A stretch of 64,000 bases of DNA from Aegilops tauschii subsp. strangulata (Eukaryota; Streptophyta; Magnoliopsida; Poales; Poaceae): contig NC_053036.3 in assembly GCF_002575655.3 (NCBI RefSeq), positions 643,024,736 through 643,088,735 on the forward strand. Reading direction: 5' to 3'. Positions 1-10,456 of this stretch are shown here, in pieces (within the stretch, counting starts at the first letter, position 1; each line of letters opens with the position of its first letter). The position numbers were made by a program, and so were the translations under genes. Under the pieces are notes generated by a model, which was not told where the DNA came from, searched no databases, and saw only the letters and a list, made by a program, of their open reading frames with translations.

Positions 1-5
1 AATAA

Positions 6-175
6 ATCTCGATAGAGTAATTTTTGTACTTATGGTCTTAAGAAATTAGTACGAATTTTTAATTTTCTATTTTCTAGGTCGAAATGTGTCCCGTGCAAAT
101 CGATGATGAGAGTATTCACCTATCATTTGAAGACTTCAAATTAAGGGCCGAGAAACATCTACTGAAAAAGCTTCT
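6..175 (+). pseudogene. Degenerate 3' exon/3' flank of an F-box paralogue (inverted copy of 10020-10180)
   Basis: This stretch reads as a diverged reverse complement of 10020-10180. Shared landmarks in the same order are a CTCGATAG box, a TGGTCTTAAGAAATTAGTA box and a TATCATTTGAAG..TTCAAA box. The last box also resembles the F-box gene exon at about 12225-12260, which encodes the ESLERGFAYHL motif. I infer that a second F-box copy lies just left of the window on the plus strand and that only its damaged end enters here. The reading frame continues to 527 but after about 200 it resembles nothing I know. Confidence 0.45.
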
Positions 176-830
176 CCATGGAAAACTGGCGAGTGCAAGG
201 CGCCACGACAGCAACGTCGACCACAACCTCCACGTTGCCCACACAGCCGTGGGAGGCTGCCAACCAGCACCCGCCGGCACAACCTGCTACACGCAGGACG
301 CACCACGGGCCACTGGCTACGGCTGCTGCCCCGGGAGCCAAGGCCCTCTCCATGCATCCAGGAAGGAGGCGCCATATCACCGCCCTCACCTTCATCGCGG
401 CCATGCACCCACGCTGAAGAAGCCCTCTGGCAGTGGCAAGGGGAAGGGAGAGGGAGGGGGAAATGCTGTGACGGTGCCACTAGGGTTGCCCCCGAATCGG
501 CTCAGAACATGGAGAAATCCTCACTAGTTAAACTGTTTCATCCGCAAATTTCTTTTGAAGTTATCTATCCATCCTGGAAAGCAATTGCAGCTTGTTAGCT
601 TGGTTGCAGTTTGGCATGATAAATAAACAAACATAGCCATTGTTCTGTTTAGTCCAGAATTAAACCTCACAAAGCATATAGTAGTTACTTGATAAATAAT
701 CTTGGTTACAATCAGCATATCATCAAATTTACTCTGAGCATCTGTGTTAAAAAAACACGACTCTGTTGCCATCCAATTGGCATCTGGCGAGAGATCGATC
801 GTTAATGGCATGCTGAAGCTAGCCCGTATT
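176..830. other. Unassigned sequence between F-box remnant and class II element
   Basis: A GC-rich piece (about 180-480) has overlapping open frames on both strands that look compositional rather than coding. The rest is AT-rich. I recognise no gene, RNA or complete repeat here. Confidence 0.4.
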
Positions 831-1895
831 AGAGCATCTACAGCCGGACTTGGCGAATCCGGTCCCTCAAATGCCCGTGGAAGTGCTCGGGCGCGCCCAC
901 AGACACTAATCGATCATGCCTCAAATTTCTTTTCTCACAATCGGACACCTGAAATTCAAACAAACTCATGCGACTACGTACTACATCAGGACATGTCATC
1001 GGACAATAAAAAATTGACATATTTAACCTACATACTAGCTATGGAGAAGATCATCCAAGGCTGTCCTTGTCGTCCTTCCCGCTGAAGGAGAGGTCGAAGG
1101 CGTAGTATCGAACGAGCCAGAGCTGTCCAACCTGTCGATGTCCTCTTTCTCCTCCTTGGGGGGCAGTTTGGTGGACTGCCCGATTCAGCTCTCGGACCAG
1201 GGCCCGTGTGTACCTCCGCTGCTGCTTCTTTACAATGCGGGCGCGGATGGCTTCCTCCTCTGGGGTAGTGCGTGCCACCGCATCAGCCGCCTCGTTCCCA
1301 TGGTGGGCACACCGGTCCCGGTAGGAATCATATTTTGGCGGACCGGTGATGGAGAAATGTGGATTGGAAGGCTCCCGGGAGGACCGCGATGTTCCAGCCT
1401 CAGAGGATCCGAGCGCACGATGCGCTGACGTAATGGACTTGCGCTGGACAGATCCCGCTTTCGGTCGGGCGCTGTCCTCCCGGAAGCAGTAGAGTGCATT
1501 GCGAACGACCATTGCCTCCTCCAAACCGCACGAGACGACACGCCAGTCGATGGATTTGTATTGGTCGTCGTTAAATCTGCTACCCGCCATGCCAAAGAAG
1601 GCCGGAGATCACCGCACGCAAGTTTGGCTGGCGAAGGGAAGTGGCTAGAGTTTGGTCTGGCGAGCGGATGGGGGTGAATATATGTGGGATTGGGTGGGTC
1701 GGATCCGATGTGACTGGGCGCCCTCATATCCGTCCTACATTTGGGCTGGATACGAAGGGTACCCGTCAACCCGGACGTTTGAGACCCGTTCGAGGCGCTC
1801 ATCTGTATCGCTTTTTTATGACCGGTCAGTGACCGGGCCGTCCGCATGGGCGTTTGAAAGGGGGCAAGCCGACGACTTGTATACGTGCATGTGCT
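831..1895. mobile_element. Class II element with about 50-bp terminal inverted repeats (PIF/Harbinger-like)
   Basis: The left end starts AGAGCATCTACAGCCGGA and continues through a CCTCAAATGCCCG block. The right end (about 1845-1895) contains GGGCGTTTGAAAGGG and ends GTGCATGTGCT, so it is an imperfect reverse complement of the left end. The GAGCATCT start is typical of PIF/Harbinger-type ends in grasses (from memory). The element at 14132-14517 has the same kind of end. I could not fix a target-site duplication. The size suggests a non-autonomous member carrying one open frame. Confidence 0.5.
1051..1590 (-). CDS. Open frame inside the class II element, function unknown
   Basis: This 179-residue frame lies wholly inside the inverted-repeat element at 831-1895. 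It is rich in Arg, Ala and Ser, with a charged middle (TTPEEEAIRARIVKKQQRR) that could form a helix. It has no DDE/DDD transposase motif, signal peptide or membrane segment that I can see. It may be a domesticated or captured piece, or a non-functional frame kept open by GC-rich composition. I have a general impression that similar frames recur in wheat repeats but cannot name a family. Confidence 0.3.
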   Translation of the reverse strand: MAGSRFNDDQYKSIDWRVVSCGLEEAMVVRNALYCFREDSARPKAGSVQRKSITSAHRALGSSEAGTSRSSREPSNPHFSITGPPKYDSYRDRCAHHGNEAADAVARTTPEEEAIRARIVKKQQRRYTRALVRELNRAVHQTAPQGGERGHRQVGQLWLVRYYAFDLSFSGKDDKDSLG

Positions 1896-2640
1896 AGCGA
1901 TCACAAGATCTAGCAGGCAGCTAGTTGCTTAATCACAACCAGATGTATACACTTGGTCGATCAAGGCGTAAGAGACTAAGAACGTGACCCGCAAAAAAAA
2001 AGAGAGACTGAGAACGTAAAAATAAAAGAAAAAAGAGAAATATGATAACTGATCACTTAATAATCAAGCGCCACACAGAAATAAAAGCATCAGAAGTTTC
2101 CAGACTCCATATTACATAGTTTTTCACGGTGCATTCCATTGAATAAAATAAAAAAAAGGATAGTTCGTCAACATTTATATCCTGTCCATTCTCAGGTGTC
2201 AGTTATTTATACAGGGAAAGGCAACATTTGTATCCGTGTGAAAATCAAAGCATGCATAGGTTCAGTTATTTCAGACAAAACATCATCAATGCAGCTATCT
2301 CTAACGAAGCATCTGATAAAAAACAATGTTCGTTCTTTCATTTTTTTTCTTTTGAGAAAAGCTGATCTTTCAGTTTTTTTAACACAGATTGACGCGCTGG
2401 GCCAAAGCCCGTTATGTAGCGAGCGATGCTCATTAGCGTAGACCACCAGCACGGGGAAGTACTTTTCTCTTTAAAAAAAGGCAGTCGTCTCCGATTCGCC
2501 GTCACTGCAGGTACACAAATTCATTTTTCGTGATTGCAAATTCCAGATCGATTTCACCACCGAGCAGATGGCAAATCGTTTCCTGAATCCGACCCCTCCC
2601 CCTCCCTCCAATTCCGATTCCAGCAGAGAGATTTTGCAGG
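1896..2640. other. Unassigned intergenic sequence
   Basis: AT-rich, with several short A-runs and T-runs. It holds no coding frame of interest and no recognisable repeat ends. It leads into the TATA-like box upstream of the pseudogene at 2751. Confidence 0.4.
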
Positions 2641-2649
2641 GCGCGAGAG

Positions 2650-2657
2650 GTATAAAT
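2650..2657 (+). promoter_or_regulatory. TATA-like box of the 2751 pseudogene
   Basis: A GGTATAAATTC context lies about 100 bp upstream of the ATG at 2751. It could be the remnant core promoter of that pseudogene. The call rests on motif and position only. Confidence 0.35.
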
Positions 2658-2750
2658 TCAAGGCTCTCCTTCTTGCCACAACAACTCTAGGATTGATCGT
2701 GACTTAGAATTTTTTTTTCTGTTATTAGGTCATCCGACGTCGCAGCGGGG

Positions 2751-3641
2751 ATGTCTAATAAGCGCCGGGGACATGCCGGCAACGACAGCGGTGAAAAGAG
2801 GTCGCGGCGGCACAAGCATCTGTACCTCGTGTTGGATGACTGAGCAAGGGGTACAGCATCCACAAGATCCAAGCCGACAGCTTCGACTCCGACTCTGGCT
2901 ATGACGACCAGCACAGCAGCGCTGCTCGGCACCAGCCTCCGGCCCTGCGGTTAGAGTGCCCGGTTGGCACTGTGCCCCATTCCGGCATGTCATTCGCCAC
3001 CTTGGGCACCAACATCTTCACCTTCATGAACCAGCGACATGTCATGGGGTCATGTCATGGGGGTCCACCGCCCCAGATGCGCTGCAACATCCAACCGAGG
3101 GTTGGTCCTGGAAGACTCTGCCGCCACCACCGGCAGTGTTCCACCGCCGCGTCAACTCCTATATGCACTACACCCAGATGGATGCACCATCTTCATGTCC
3201 AGAACTAACTTCATGACTGCACCTAGCAAAGGTTGCATGGGCACCTACTCATTCAACACCAAGGATTCTTTGTGGAGATGGAATGGGGAGTGGGCCTTGC
3301 CATTCATCGGCCAAGCTCACTTTGACAGTGAGCTCAACGCTTGGGTTGGCCTTCGGTGGGATGGCTACATCTTTGCTTGCCAAGTTGCCTCCCACAGCTG
3401 CCACAACACGACTCCAACGTTGCAGCTAGACTGCCAGACAACCAAGGAGAAGTTGTTCTGCAAGGACCGGAACCCACACACGGGAGCCTCTCTCACCTAC
3501 ATGGGCACGGGCAAGTTGTGCCTCGTCCAGCGCGTGAAACGGGAGGGAGTGGAGGAGGCACTAGCTTGGGGAGACCACGACGGCTGTGTGCTCCACATCA
3601 GCATATTTGGCCTGAAGTACAATCACAAGGGAGAGCTGTAG
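2751..3641 (+). pseudogene. Frameshifted grass-specific beta-propeller/DUF-like protein gene
   Basis: The start codon opens a basic N-terminus (MSNKRRGHAGNDSGEKRSRR) followed by HKHLYLVLDD. A stop then appears at about 2839; deleting one G from an ancestral TGG would explain it, since the next frame continues WSKGYSIHK-like sequence. The protein continues in other frames: PHSGMSFATLGTNIFTFMNQR (about 2978-3040), WSWKTLPPPP (about 3103), then YALHPDGCTIFMS to KYNHKGEL with a stop at 3639-3641. Compared with the family as I remember it, the middle of the propeller is missing near 3040-3100. I believe the family is an uncharacterised grass group with kelch/propeller-like repeats (DUF1618-like), but the exact Pfam name is uncertain. 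At least two frameshifts and one deletion make it non-functional. Confidence 0.6.
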
Positions 3642-3865
3642 ATCACAGATCACCGCTCCACGCGCTCCTTCATAGTGTCTAGGCATAAAGATCACTTTGG
3701 TCATGTAGAATTTTGGATGTAGAAACCCGTTTGGCTTGTTCCAAAATCCGTAAAGATCACCATATTTGGCTTGGAAGTGGAATCGATAAAAACTTATGTT
3801 TGCTTGGAAGTTGTGCGTTACTTGATCCGTGTGTTCTATTTTTTAGTATGCTTGTTATTGATGTA

Positions 3866-4240
3866 CTCCCTCCATTTCTTTTATATAAGGTGTATTATTT
3901 TTGGCACGGTGACCAATGCACACATTTATAGACAGTTTAGGCCGAAATTACCCTTGTCTAATTTGTTGATTAATGGCAAGTAAACCATTTAATCTAGGAA
4001 AGGAAGAGATACACGCAATCGAGAGAGACATAGTTTCTTTTTTCGCTACAAGGAGAGATACATGCAATCGGGGGTGTTTCTTTTTTTCGCTACAAGGAGA
4101 GATACATGCAATCAGGGGAGAGATACTTTCCTTTTTCTGGAGGGTCAATAATGGAATTACGAGAAATTAGAACAAATGCACCTTACATTGAGGGATTTTA
4201 TTGAAAAACAAATACACCTTATATAATGGAACGGAGGGAG
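3866..4240. mobile_element. Stowaway-type (Tc1/Mariner) MITE, 375 bp, TA target site
   Basis: The ends CTCCCTCCATTTCTTTTATATAAGG and the inverted ATATAATGGAACGGAGGGAG match the Stowaway consensus, and both sides carry TA. Its interior has three direct copies of a GAGATACA(C/T)GCAATC motif (about 4006, 4055 and 4099; spacing 49 and 44 bp), so this copy has expanded internally. Confidence 0.85.
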
Positions 4241-4242
4241 TA

Positions 4243-5500
4243 TGTCACTAGATCTGTTGCTCAAACATATATACGTAGGAAGATCGCCAAGGTCCTATGG
4301 TTGAACAAAACTGAGATGTGGTACTCTTGCTCTTTCCATAGCAGCTAAATTTAGACATTGGACCTCAGGTCTCTACATTTGAACAAAGGAGCAGGTAAAC
4401 AACTAGATGTTGCACAGATCTTTTCAGCTTAATAGTATATTCGTTATAGCTAAAAATGTCTTGTGTTAAGGGTTAGCAGCATAGAACCCCTAGTGATCCA
4501 CCTTTAAATGGCCCCAGTAGATTGGTGCAACAGTGCACAATTCGTAAGTTTTTTCCATGCAATCCTTATCCCTGTGTTATCTCTGTTACTATAGTTGATC
4601 TGCTAGGAGATCTGCCAACTGCTAAGCTAATGCCAGTAACAGAGGAAACCAATCATTTTACATTTCTTTTTCGCAGGCTTACTGAAGGAAAACCAACATG
4701 ATAGGTTGTAATATCACCCTGGAAAATTAAATTGTTGGGGTAACTGTTGTGACAAACTCTTGCAATCTTAATTTAAGCAAGACCTCTGTTTATTCAATAT
4801 TAATTTAAGTAAGGCGTCGCTATCCAGTTGCTGAAGAATTCATCTGTGTCATTCTTTTGAGATAAGATACTCGAATGCAGCAGAGTAGCCAAATTGTTTC
4901 TAGGATTTTCTGGCTGTGTACCAGTGTACTACCGTCCACCTGATTATCTGTTAAGAGTTTCTAACCACAACCTTACATTGGAATTAGCCCCTATCCATGA
5001 AAAAACTATTTCATGCACCTGCTGCATGTTGTCGCAATCGATCCAAAGACCCAGATATGTTTGATGCACATTTCTATATAGATTTTCATGTTTAAGTCTG
5101 TCAATTGACTGGATCCAAAATATAGGTGACTTCCTATCTCGGATGGAATTGGTAAATCCATAATGTTGCTAATAGGTTTGGTTTATTGTTCTGTTAAAAA
5201 AAGAGGGTTTGGGTGGCCGGTTGAGTTTGGGTTTACAACACTGAACTTACCATCATATTAGTATAACAACAGATAGCACACCAATTGTTTGCATGGTAGT
5301 TAATTGTGTATCAAATACGTCGTAGAGTCTGAATTTGACAATTTCAGTTGTTGTATATTGTATGTTAATACACATAGTATTTCGAAACCTATCAACAATT
5401 ATTGAGGACATGATGATAGATATAAAACTACTTGGCCTTGCGAAGTTATTTTATGTACCATTTTACGCCTTTTTCAACTGTTTTCGCTTTGATCTTGCAA
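4243..5500. other. Unassigned sequence upstream of the SBDS-like exons
   Basis: AT-rich intergenic or intronic sequence without a convincing coding frame. It may hold decayed introns of the SBDS-like fragment at 5501, but I cannot identify further exons. Confidence 0.35.
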
Positions 5501-5877
5501 GCTCTGGAAGTTATCAAGAATCTCGTAGAGCAGTTTCCCGTAAAGTGGGCGCACCACTGAAGGTGCAGTTCACTGCAGCAAAGCCCGAATTGGTCCTCTT
5601 CTTTTTGGCGGTGCTGATGTGATCATTTGTTGAAGCCAAAATGTCTATCTCATACTGAGCCATATTAATCATTGATCTGCTGCATCAAGCTGTGGATAAT
5701 GTTCTACAGGTATGTGAGCTTGAACCTATTCTGCACTCATGTGCAGAGTGGCTGCAGGAAGGTGGCCCATCTATGGAGAAACATGACAATGTCGAAGTGC
5801 TGCAAGCCGCGCCTACAAAGGAGTCTGATGTTGTTGCTGAGATAAGTGAGGCAATGCAGAAGATAAAAGTAATTTGA
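5501..5877 (+). pseudogene. SBDS-like (60S ribosome maturation factor) gene fragment
   Basis: Two exon-like pieces are visible. The first (5501-5620) begins just after a TTGCA-type splice acceptor and reads ALEVIKNLVEQFPVKWA, resembling the SBDS middle-domain helix (family form: LEVIkeLqkhFPIKRaPMrLr). A frameshift follows, and the PLKVQF continuation is in another frame. The second (5710-5877) reads VCELEPILHSCAEWLQEG and ends with a plant-like tail (LQAAPTKESDVVAEISEAMQK) before a stop. SBDS works with EFL1 to release eIF6 from pre-60S subunits. The N-terminal FYSH domain and most of domain III are absent, so this is a fragment. Assignment is by remembered family motifs and could be wrong. 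Confidence 0.5.
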
Positions 5878-6525
5878 GGTACTCGTGGATGACAACTGGT
5901 CTAATGCTTTATTGGTCTATAAGTAATTAGGACGGGTGCAGGACGATCTGGTGTTGTATACTGAAGCGGGTAACCAAGTTTGTGAGATGCTTGCAACTCG
6001 TTGTTTATTTTGAGAATAAAGAACAGAAAAATTGCCATGTTTGCGGCAGCCATATTCTATCCATGCTTGAAGAACCGATCTGGTTCAGTATCCTTTGGCG
6101 AGAAGATTGGAAGCTTGTGCTTCTCAGTTTTCCGGCGAAATTGCTATGATCGTTCACGTGCTTCTGATCAGGTTATTCGTGTTGTTTGGCCTGGTTTGCA
6201 TCTACTCCTCTAGACCTCGCCGTAATTCTCCGTGGTTGGTGATTCTGGTGTGACGAAGTTGCACGCATAAGCATCAACCGATTTTCCGGGTGTCAGTTAA
6301 TTAATTACACCGTATTACCAGTGTCGGGTTGTGGCATAGTCTCTTGCCATCACGTCCCATGGCCGGATGGCGTATTGTGTAATGACTGTTGCCTTTGGAC
6401 GCCGCGGTCTACCAGATGGCTTCTTTTGGAATGTATGTCCATCCTTTGGACACTACGGTCTGATTGGCTGTCGTGTGTGCTACACGTGCTCACCAATCGC
6501 ACTCAGCCTTGGCACTACACCAGTC
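5878..6525. other. Unassigned sequence
   Basis: No gene is recognised. Near its right edge (about 6511-6529) sits a short match to the SABATH methyltransferase exon at 8113-8131 (GGCACTACACCAGTCACAA). Confidence 0.4.
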
Positions 6526-6534
6526 ACAACTAGT

Positions 6535-7989
6535 CACTACACCAGTCAAATCTGAAAACAAGAGGTAACTTCTGTTTGCAAAATTAATAACCAACCCCCG
6601 CTCCCGTGCGGCTCCAAGGGGCTGCACCGGGGCGCCCAGCCAGCCGCCCGAGAGGCTACCTTGGCCTGTTCTTCCCTCGCAGCCGCCAAAGGGGGCCGCC
6701 GGGCAAAGCCCACGCGGCGCCGGCGGCGACGAGGCCTTCTCTTCGGGGCTCCTCGTTCCCACCAACGACTCGGACGGCTCCTCCGCCGCCGCCGCTCTAG
6801 TCTCCTAAGCCGCCGTTCTACCCCGCACCCTGTTGTCGCCGACCAACGCCGCCAGGGCAAAGCCCCATGCGGTGGCCGGTGGCGGCAGGTGCCTTCGCGC
6901 TCGCCCGGCCCCAGTGCGTTCCCTCCACTTCGTTCCGTGTGCAAGGTACGTCGCCGGTGTGCGGCTGCGTCCCGGGTGGCCATCGGCCTAGATCTGGTGA
7001 TCCAGCACATGGATCACGTGGTTGGTCGCGCCTAGCCTCCGGCGTGGATCCGTGCACTCCGTCTTGGTTTCTGTGTGCGGGCCGGTTTTCGATCGGATCC
7101 GGTCGGATTAGGCCTTGGGGGACGGCGTGCGTCGGGCTCTCTACCGGGAGGTGGACCGCGGCAGTGAGGTACTTGCCTTTCACGCGGTCCATGGCTTGGT
7201 AGTAGTGATTCAGATCTGGTCGTCCGGGTGGTGGTGACTGCAGACTATGCTGCAGTTAACTCCTACGGCTCCATGACGGCTGTGGTCACTGAAAAATCTT
7301 CAGGAGTCTTCATTTCTCAATCAGTATTCGACTTCGGCGATGAGAAGCAAATTGTGGACGAGGGCTGGATGCAGAGGGTTGGTTGTGCAGCGGCGGCGGT
7401 CATTGCATGTAGCTGCTGGGATTGCGGAAAAGTGGTAGCGACAACACTTGAGTGACTTGGACGGTGGTGCTACTTTAGCACCCAATCTCGAGCTCCGGGG
7501 CGAAAGCCTAGGTCTGCCTGATCTGGTTATACCTGGCAATGGTGATGTTTCTTTTATGTCGTTACCTTGTTGAAGGCATTGCTCGGATATGCACGGATTG
7601 ATTCTTCAGGGTGAAAACCTAGAGTCTAACTTTGATGGTTGGATCCGGTGACGACGACGCTTGAGTGTCGCTTGCTTCCTGAAGGCGTTGCTGTTGAAGA
7701 ACCTCGTCATCCTTGTGGTGTCAAGAAATGGTCGGTGCGGATATGGTCATTACTGCAGTTTGCCAATCGTGTATCTGGTTACTTTGGAACTTTTTTCTTT
7801 TTTCCTCGCCTACACATAGCTTTGGTCTAATATGACTTTGCTAGTTGTCGGCGTGTTTATGTGTGAGTTGATGTTGGCTGTGTGCATTCTAGCTATGCAG
7901 AGGCTGGGTGTGTACTCATTGTGTTTTGTATTCTCTTGATGCATCATTATGAGTCAATAAAATTCACCCTTTGTCGAAAAAAATAAACT
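6535..7989 (+). mobile_element. Poly(A)-tailed non-LTR retroposon
   Basis: A GC-rich 5' part (about 6600-7200) is followed by a long untranslated-looking part. It ends with an AATAAA-like signal (AGTCAATAAAATTC at about 7953-7965) and CGAAAAAAATAAA. A 9-bp candidate target-site duplication, ACAACTAGT, is at 6526-6534 and 7990-7998. The tail is of a kind I recall as very common in wheat. No reverse transcriptase is encoded, so it is non-autonomous or 5'-truncated. It separates the SABATH fragment from its missing 3' half. Confidence 0.5.
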
Positions 7990-8435
7990 ACAACTAGTAA
8001 TGCAATTCTGCCAGCACTCACAACTTTGACAGCCAATGCAGTCTATTGGACTGAGCAGATGAGATCCATGGATGATGGAGCCGCTCGCGAAGAGCCTCTC
8101 GAAAAACGACCCTGGCACTACACCAGTCACAAAGACGGGCTCGTTGCTCTGGCGCAACGCGGCCAGGCTCTTAACCATCATGTTGAAGTCGCTGCCAGGG
8201 AGATCATTGAGGAGTAAAGAGACTTCTACCGGTGGCTGCTTCACGAGCTGATGGAAGTGGCTGTGGATGGCATCGACGGCGGTGGACACCAGTGCAAGTG
8301 CAAGAGTGTTGGCCCCAACGGAGCACCCCAAGTCCGCAATCACAATGCTCCCAGGCCACAAGGTGTTATTGTGCTGCTGCAGAGATCAGCGACCGCACCT
8401 TGTATGAGGGCCCCATCATACCCTGTCAATCAAGT
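7990..8435 (-). pseudogene. SABATH-family carboxyl methyltransferase fragment (salicylate/benzoate type)
   Basis: On the minus strand this reads WPGSIVIADLGCS (the SAM-binding GxGCS-type loop), NTLALALVSTAVDAIH, VSLLLNDLPGSDFN (second SAM-contact segment) and FVTGVVPGSFFERLF. After GSIIHG the frame slips, and the adjacent frame carries the conserved SNRLHWLSK motif. SABATH enzymes transfer methyl from SAM to carboxyl groups of salicylate, benzoate, jasmonate and similar acids. The N-terminal exon (the MxGGxGxxSYAxNS region) is not seen, and the C-terminal half is cut off at the retroposon ending at 7989. About one third of a normal roughly 370-residue enzyme remains, with a frameshift, so it is dead. 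Confidence 0.75.
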
Positions 8436-10019
8436 TGTAGTAATTCAGAAATTAATTCTTCTTGTTCCGATTCTTGTCTAAAATGTCAGTTTTTGATCGT
8501 CGGAGAAGCTGTCAACCATGTGTCACCATAGAAACAAAAATAGCGAATCAATCGAGGGAGCATTCATTGGTGAATACCAACATATATATTTCTTCCAGGA
8601 GCGAGCGCGCGTGATCGATCGGAGGTTTTTATCCCGTAGGTATCCCGGACGGGATATTTATTCTTCATAAACGGTTGGCGTCTTGGATAGGTGGACTTTT
8701 TTTTTGAGAGACACTTTCCGAATTACCCTTTCTTTCAATCAGAATTTGCTAGCAACTTTCTCATGTCGCATATTCGAAGGACTCATGACCTAATTTTAAA
8801 CCATTTGATGTGATCAATTATGCAACCCTAATTCTGACACTATTGGTACTATGCACAAAGGAGAATTCAAGAGGAGAGATAGCCAGTCACTTACATGTTA
8901 GAGGTCGATGTGAAGATTTGACGCGCTACGGTTGATGCGTGGTGATGATGATGATCTCGCTCTGGCGTGACCTGGATCCGACGTAACATGGCGCCTTCCG
9001 CCACAGAACGCAAAGGGGATCGCGTGCGGTGGAAAGGGGATAAGCAACTATGCACCTCGGAGTATTCTAACAGAAAGCACCATGGTTGTTGCTGGCTCCA
9101 AACTGGAAACTGTGATGAGATCCTAAATCAATGATTTGCAGGAAACTATATGCTGCTGCACGGTATGTGTGCAAAAGAATCTATTATAAGTTAATGGGGT
9201 TCAGCAAACTAATCATAGTCTATATTAGGGCATCCCCAAAAAGGTAGAGTTCGTTGTTCTTGATCTTCTCTCTCATGCTCTAGTGATGACATGGGGGAGA
9301 GAAGTAGTCTGAGATGTGATATAGACAAGGAGAACAAGGGCTTGAGGAGAAAGTAGATTAACAAAGAGTGGGGCTGGTGGTAGCAGTAAGGAGAAGAGTT
9401 TGGAATAAAATGTCACATGATGACCAATATTTAAAATATCGTCCGATTCACAGATTTATTGCTTATCGTCGGGTGACCGCTAAGATTATATGTAATCTCT
9501 GCCATTATAATTTTGTACAACTTATCGCTCTCACAAGCAATTAATTGGGAATCTAATGATTAACAGGTCAACTCCCTATGGTCAGAAACCCCAAAACAGG
9601 CCTACCTTCTAGTAACCTCCCTCCAATCACACGTTATATCACGTTGGATTGGACATGTGTTGTAGTGTTGGCCTATTTTATTTGTCATTGACTCAAAGTT
9701 TGATATGTAATATCTAATTATGTACTAATTTAGTGTTGTCACAGTTAAAACGAAGAGTACACTCATGGTAGTTTCCATTTTTACCTTATTATTGCTTGGA
9801 ACCTAGGATTTGCAAGCAAAAACTGGTCGGTTAATCGTTGATCGATAAAATCGAATAGTTGTCCAACTTTTGATTAATCTATAATCCCCAGCCGACCGAA
9901 ATGCTAACAATAAGCTGTATCTTGAACATTGACGACGACACAACAGAGAGAAATTAAAATGGAGAGAAGAGATGAGGTGGAACTACGTAACAGTTTGCTG
10001 TTGTAGATTCCCTTTTTAG
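8436..10019. other. Unassigned intergenic sequence
   Basis: No coding frame or complete transposon was recognised. A short part near 8610-8690 (GATCGATCGG...TCTTGGAT) loosely resembles 13985-14055 upstream of the F-box gene, in the same orientation, so an old duplicated promoter fragment is possible. Confidence 0.35.
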
Positions 10020-10180
10020 TACATGTTTTTCAAGTCCTTAAGTTTTGAAGCCTTCAAATGATAGGCTAATACTCTCATCACCGATTTACATGGATACTCT
10101 CATCAACTAGAATGCAGAAATAAAATAATCCTACTAATTTCTTAAGACCATAGGTACAAAAATTAGTCTATCGAGATTTT
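10020..10180 (-). pseudogene. Extra degenerate copy of the F-box last exon, downstream of the F-box gene
   Basis: Read on the minus strand this has GGTGATGAGAGTATTAGCC-TATCATTTGAAGG-CTTCAAA, a diverged version of the exon that encodes the ESLERGFAYHLSTSK motif at about 12210-12260. It is followed by the same flank as at 6-100. It lies in the same orientation as, and 3' of, the F-box gene, so it is probably a tandem partial duplication. Confidence 0.45.
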
Positions 10181-10456
10181 TTTCAATCCATGGTGTGACG
10201 TCCATCTAAAGCCATCTGCCGAGATTTGTGAAGCAATTGCATGGGCCATACAAATGTTAATATAGAAAGTACACATAAAATGAATACAACACTAGATTTT
10301 AAGGTTTATCTCGAGTATAATGTGAAAAGGTAACATTACACATGTTATACTGGATTTTGAATACACCAAGGGTGTTGCTAGCTCTAAACAAGTAATCTAT
10401 GACACGCTTCTGAATCAATTATCTGTAGGGAACTCTGTGGTCCAACACGGTGTGTA

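Noticed and set aside
84..527. 147-residue frame at the left edge
   Set aside because: Its start overlaps the F-box flank remnant and the rest is low-information, His/Pro-rich sequence with an equal open frame on the other strand.
6606..7202. Several open frames of 60-154 residues on both strands
   Set aside because: They lie in the GC-rich 5' part of the poly(A)-tailed retroposon, conflict with each other and match no family known to me.
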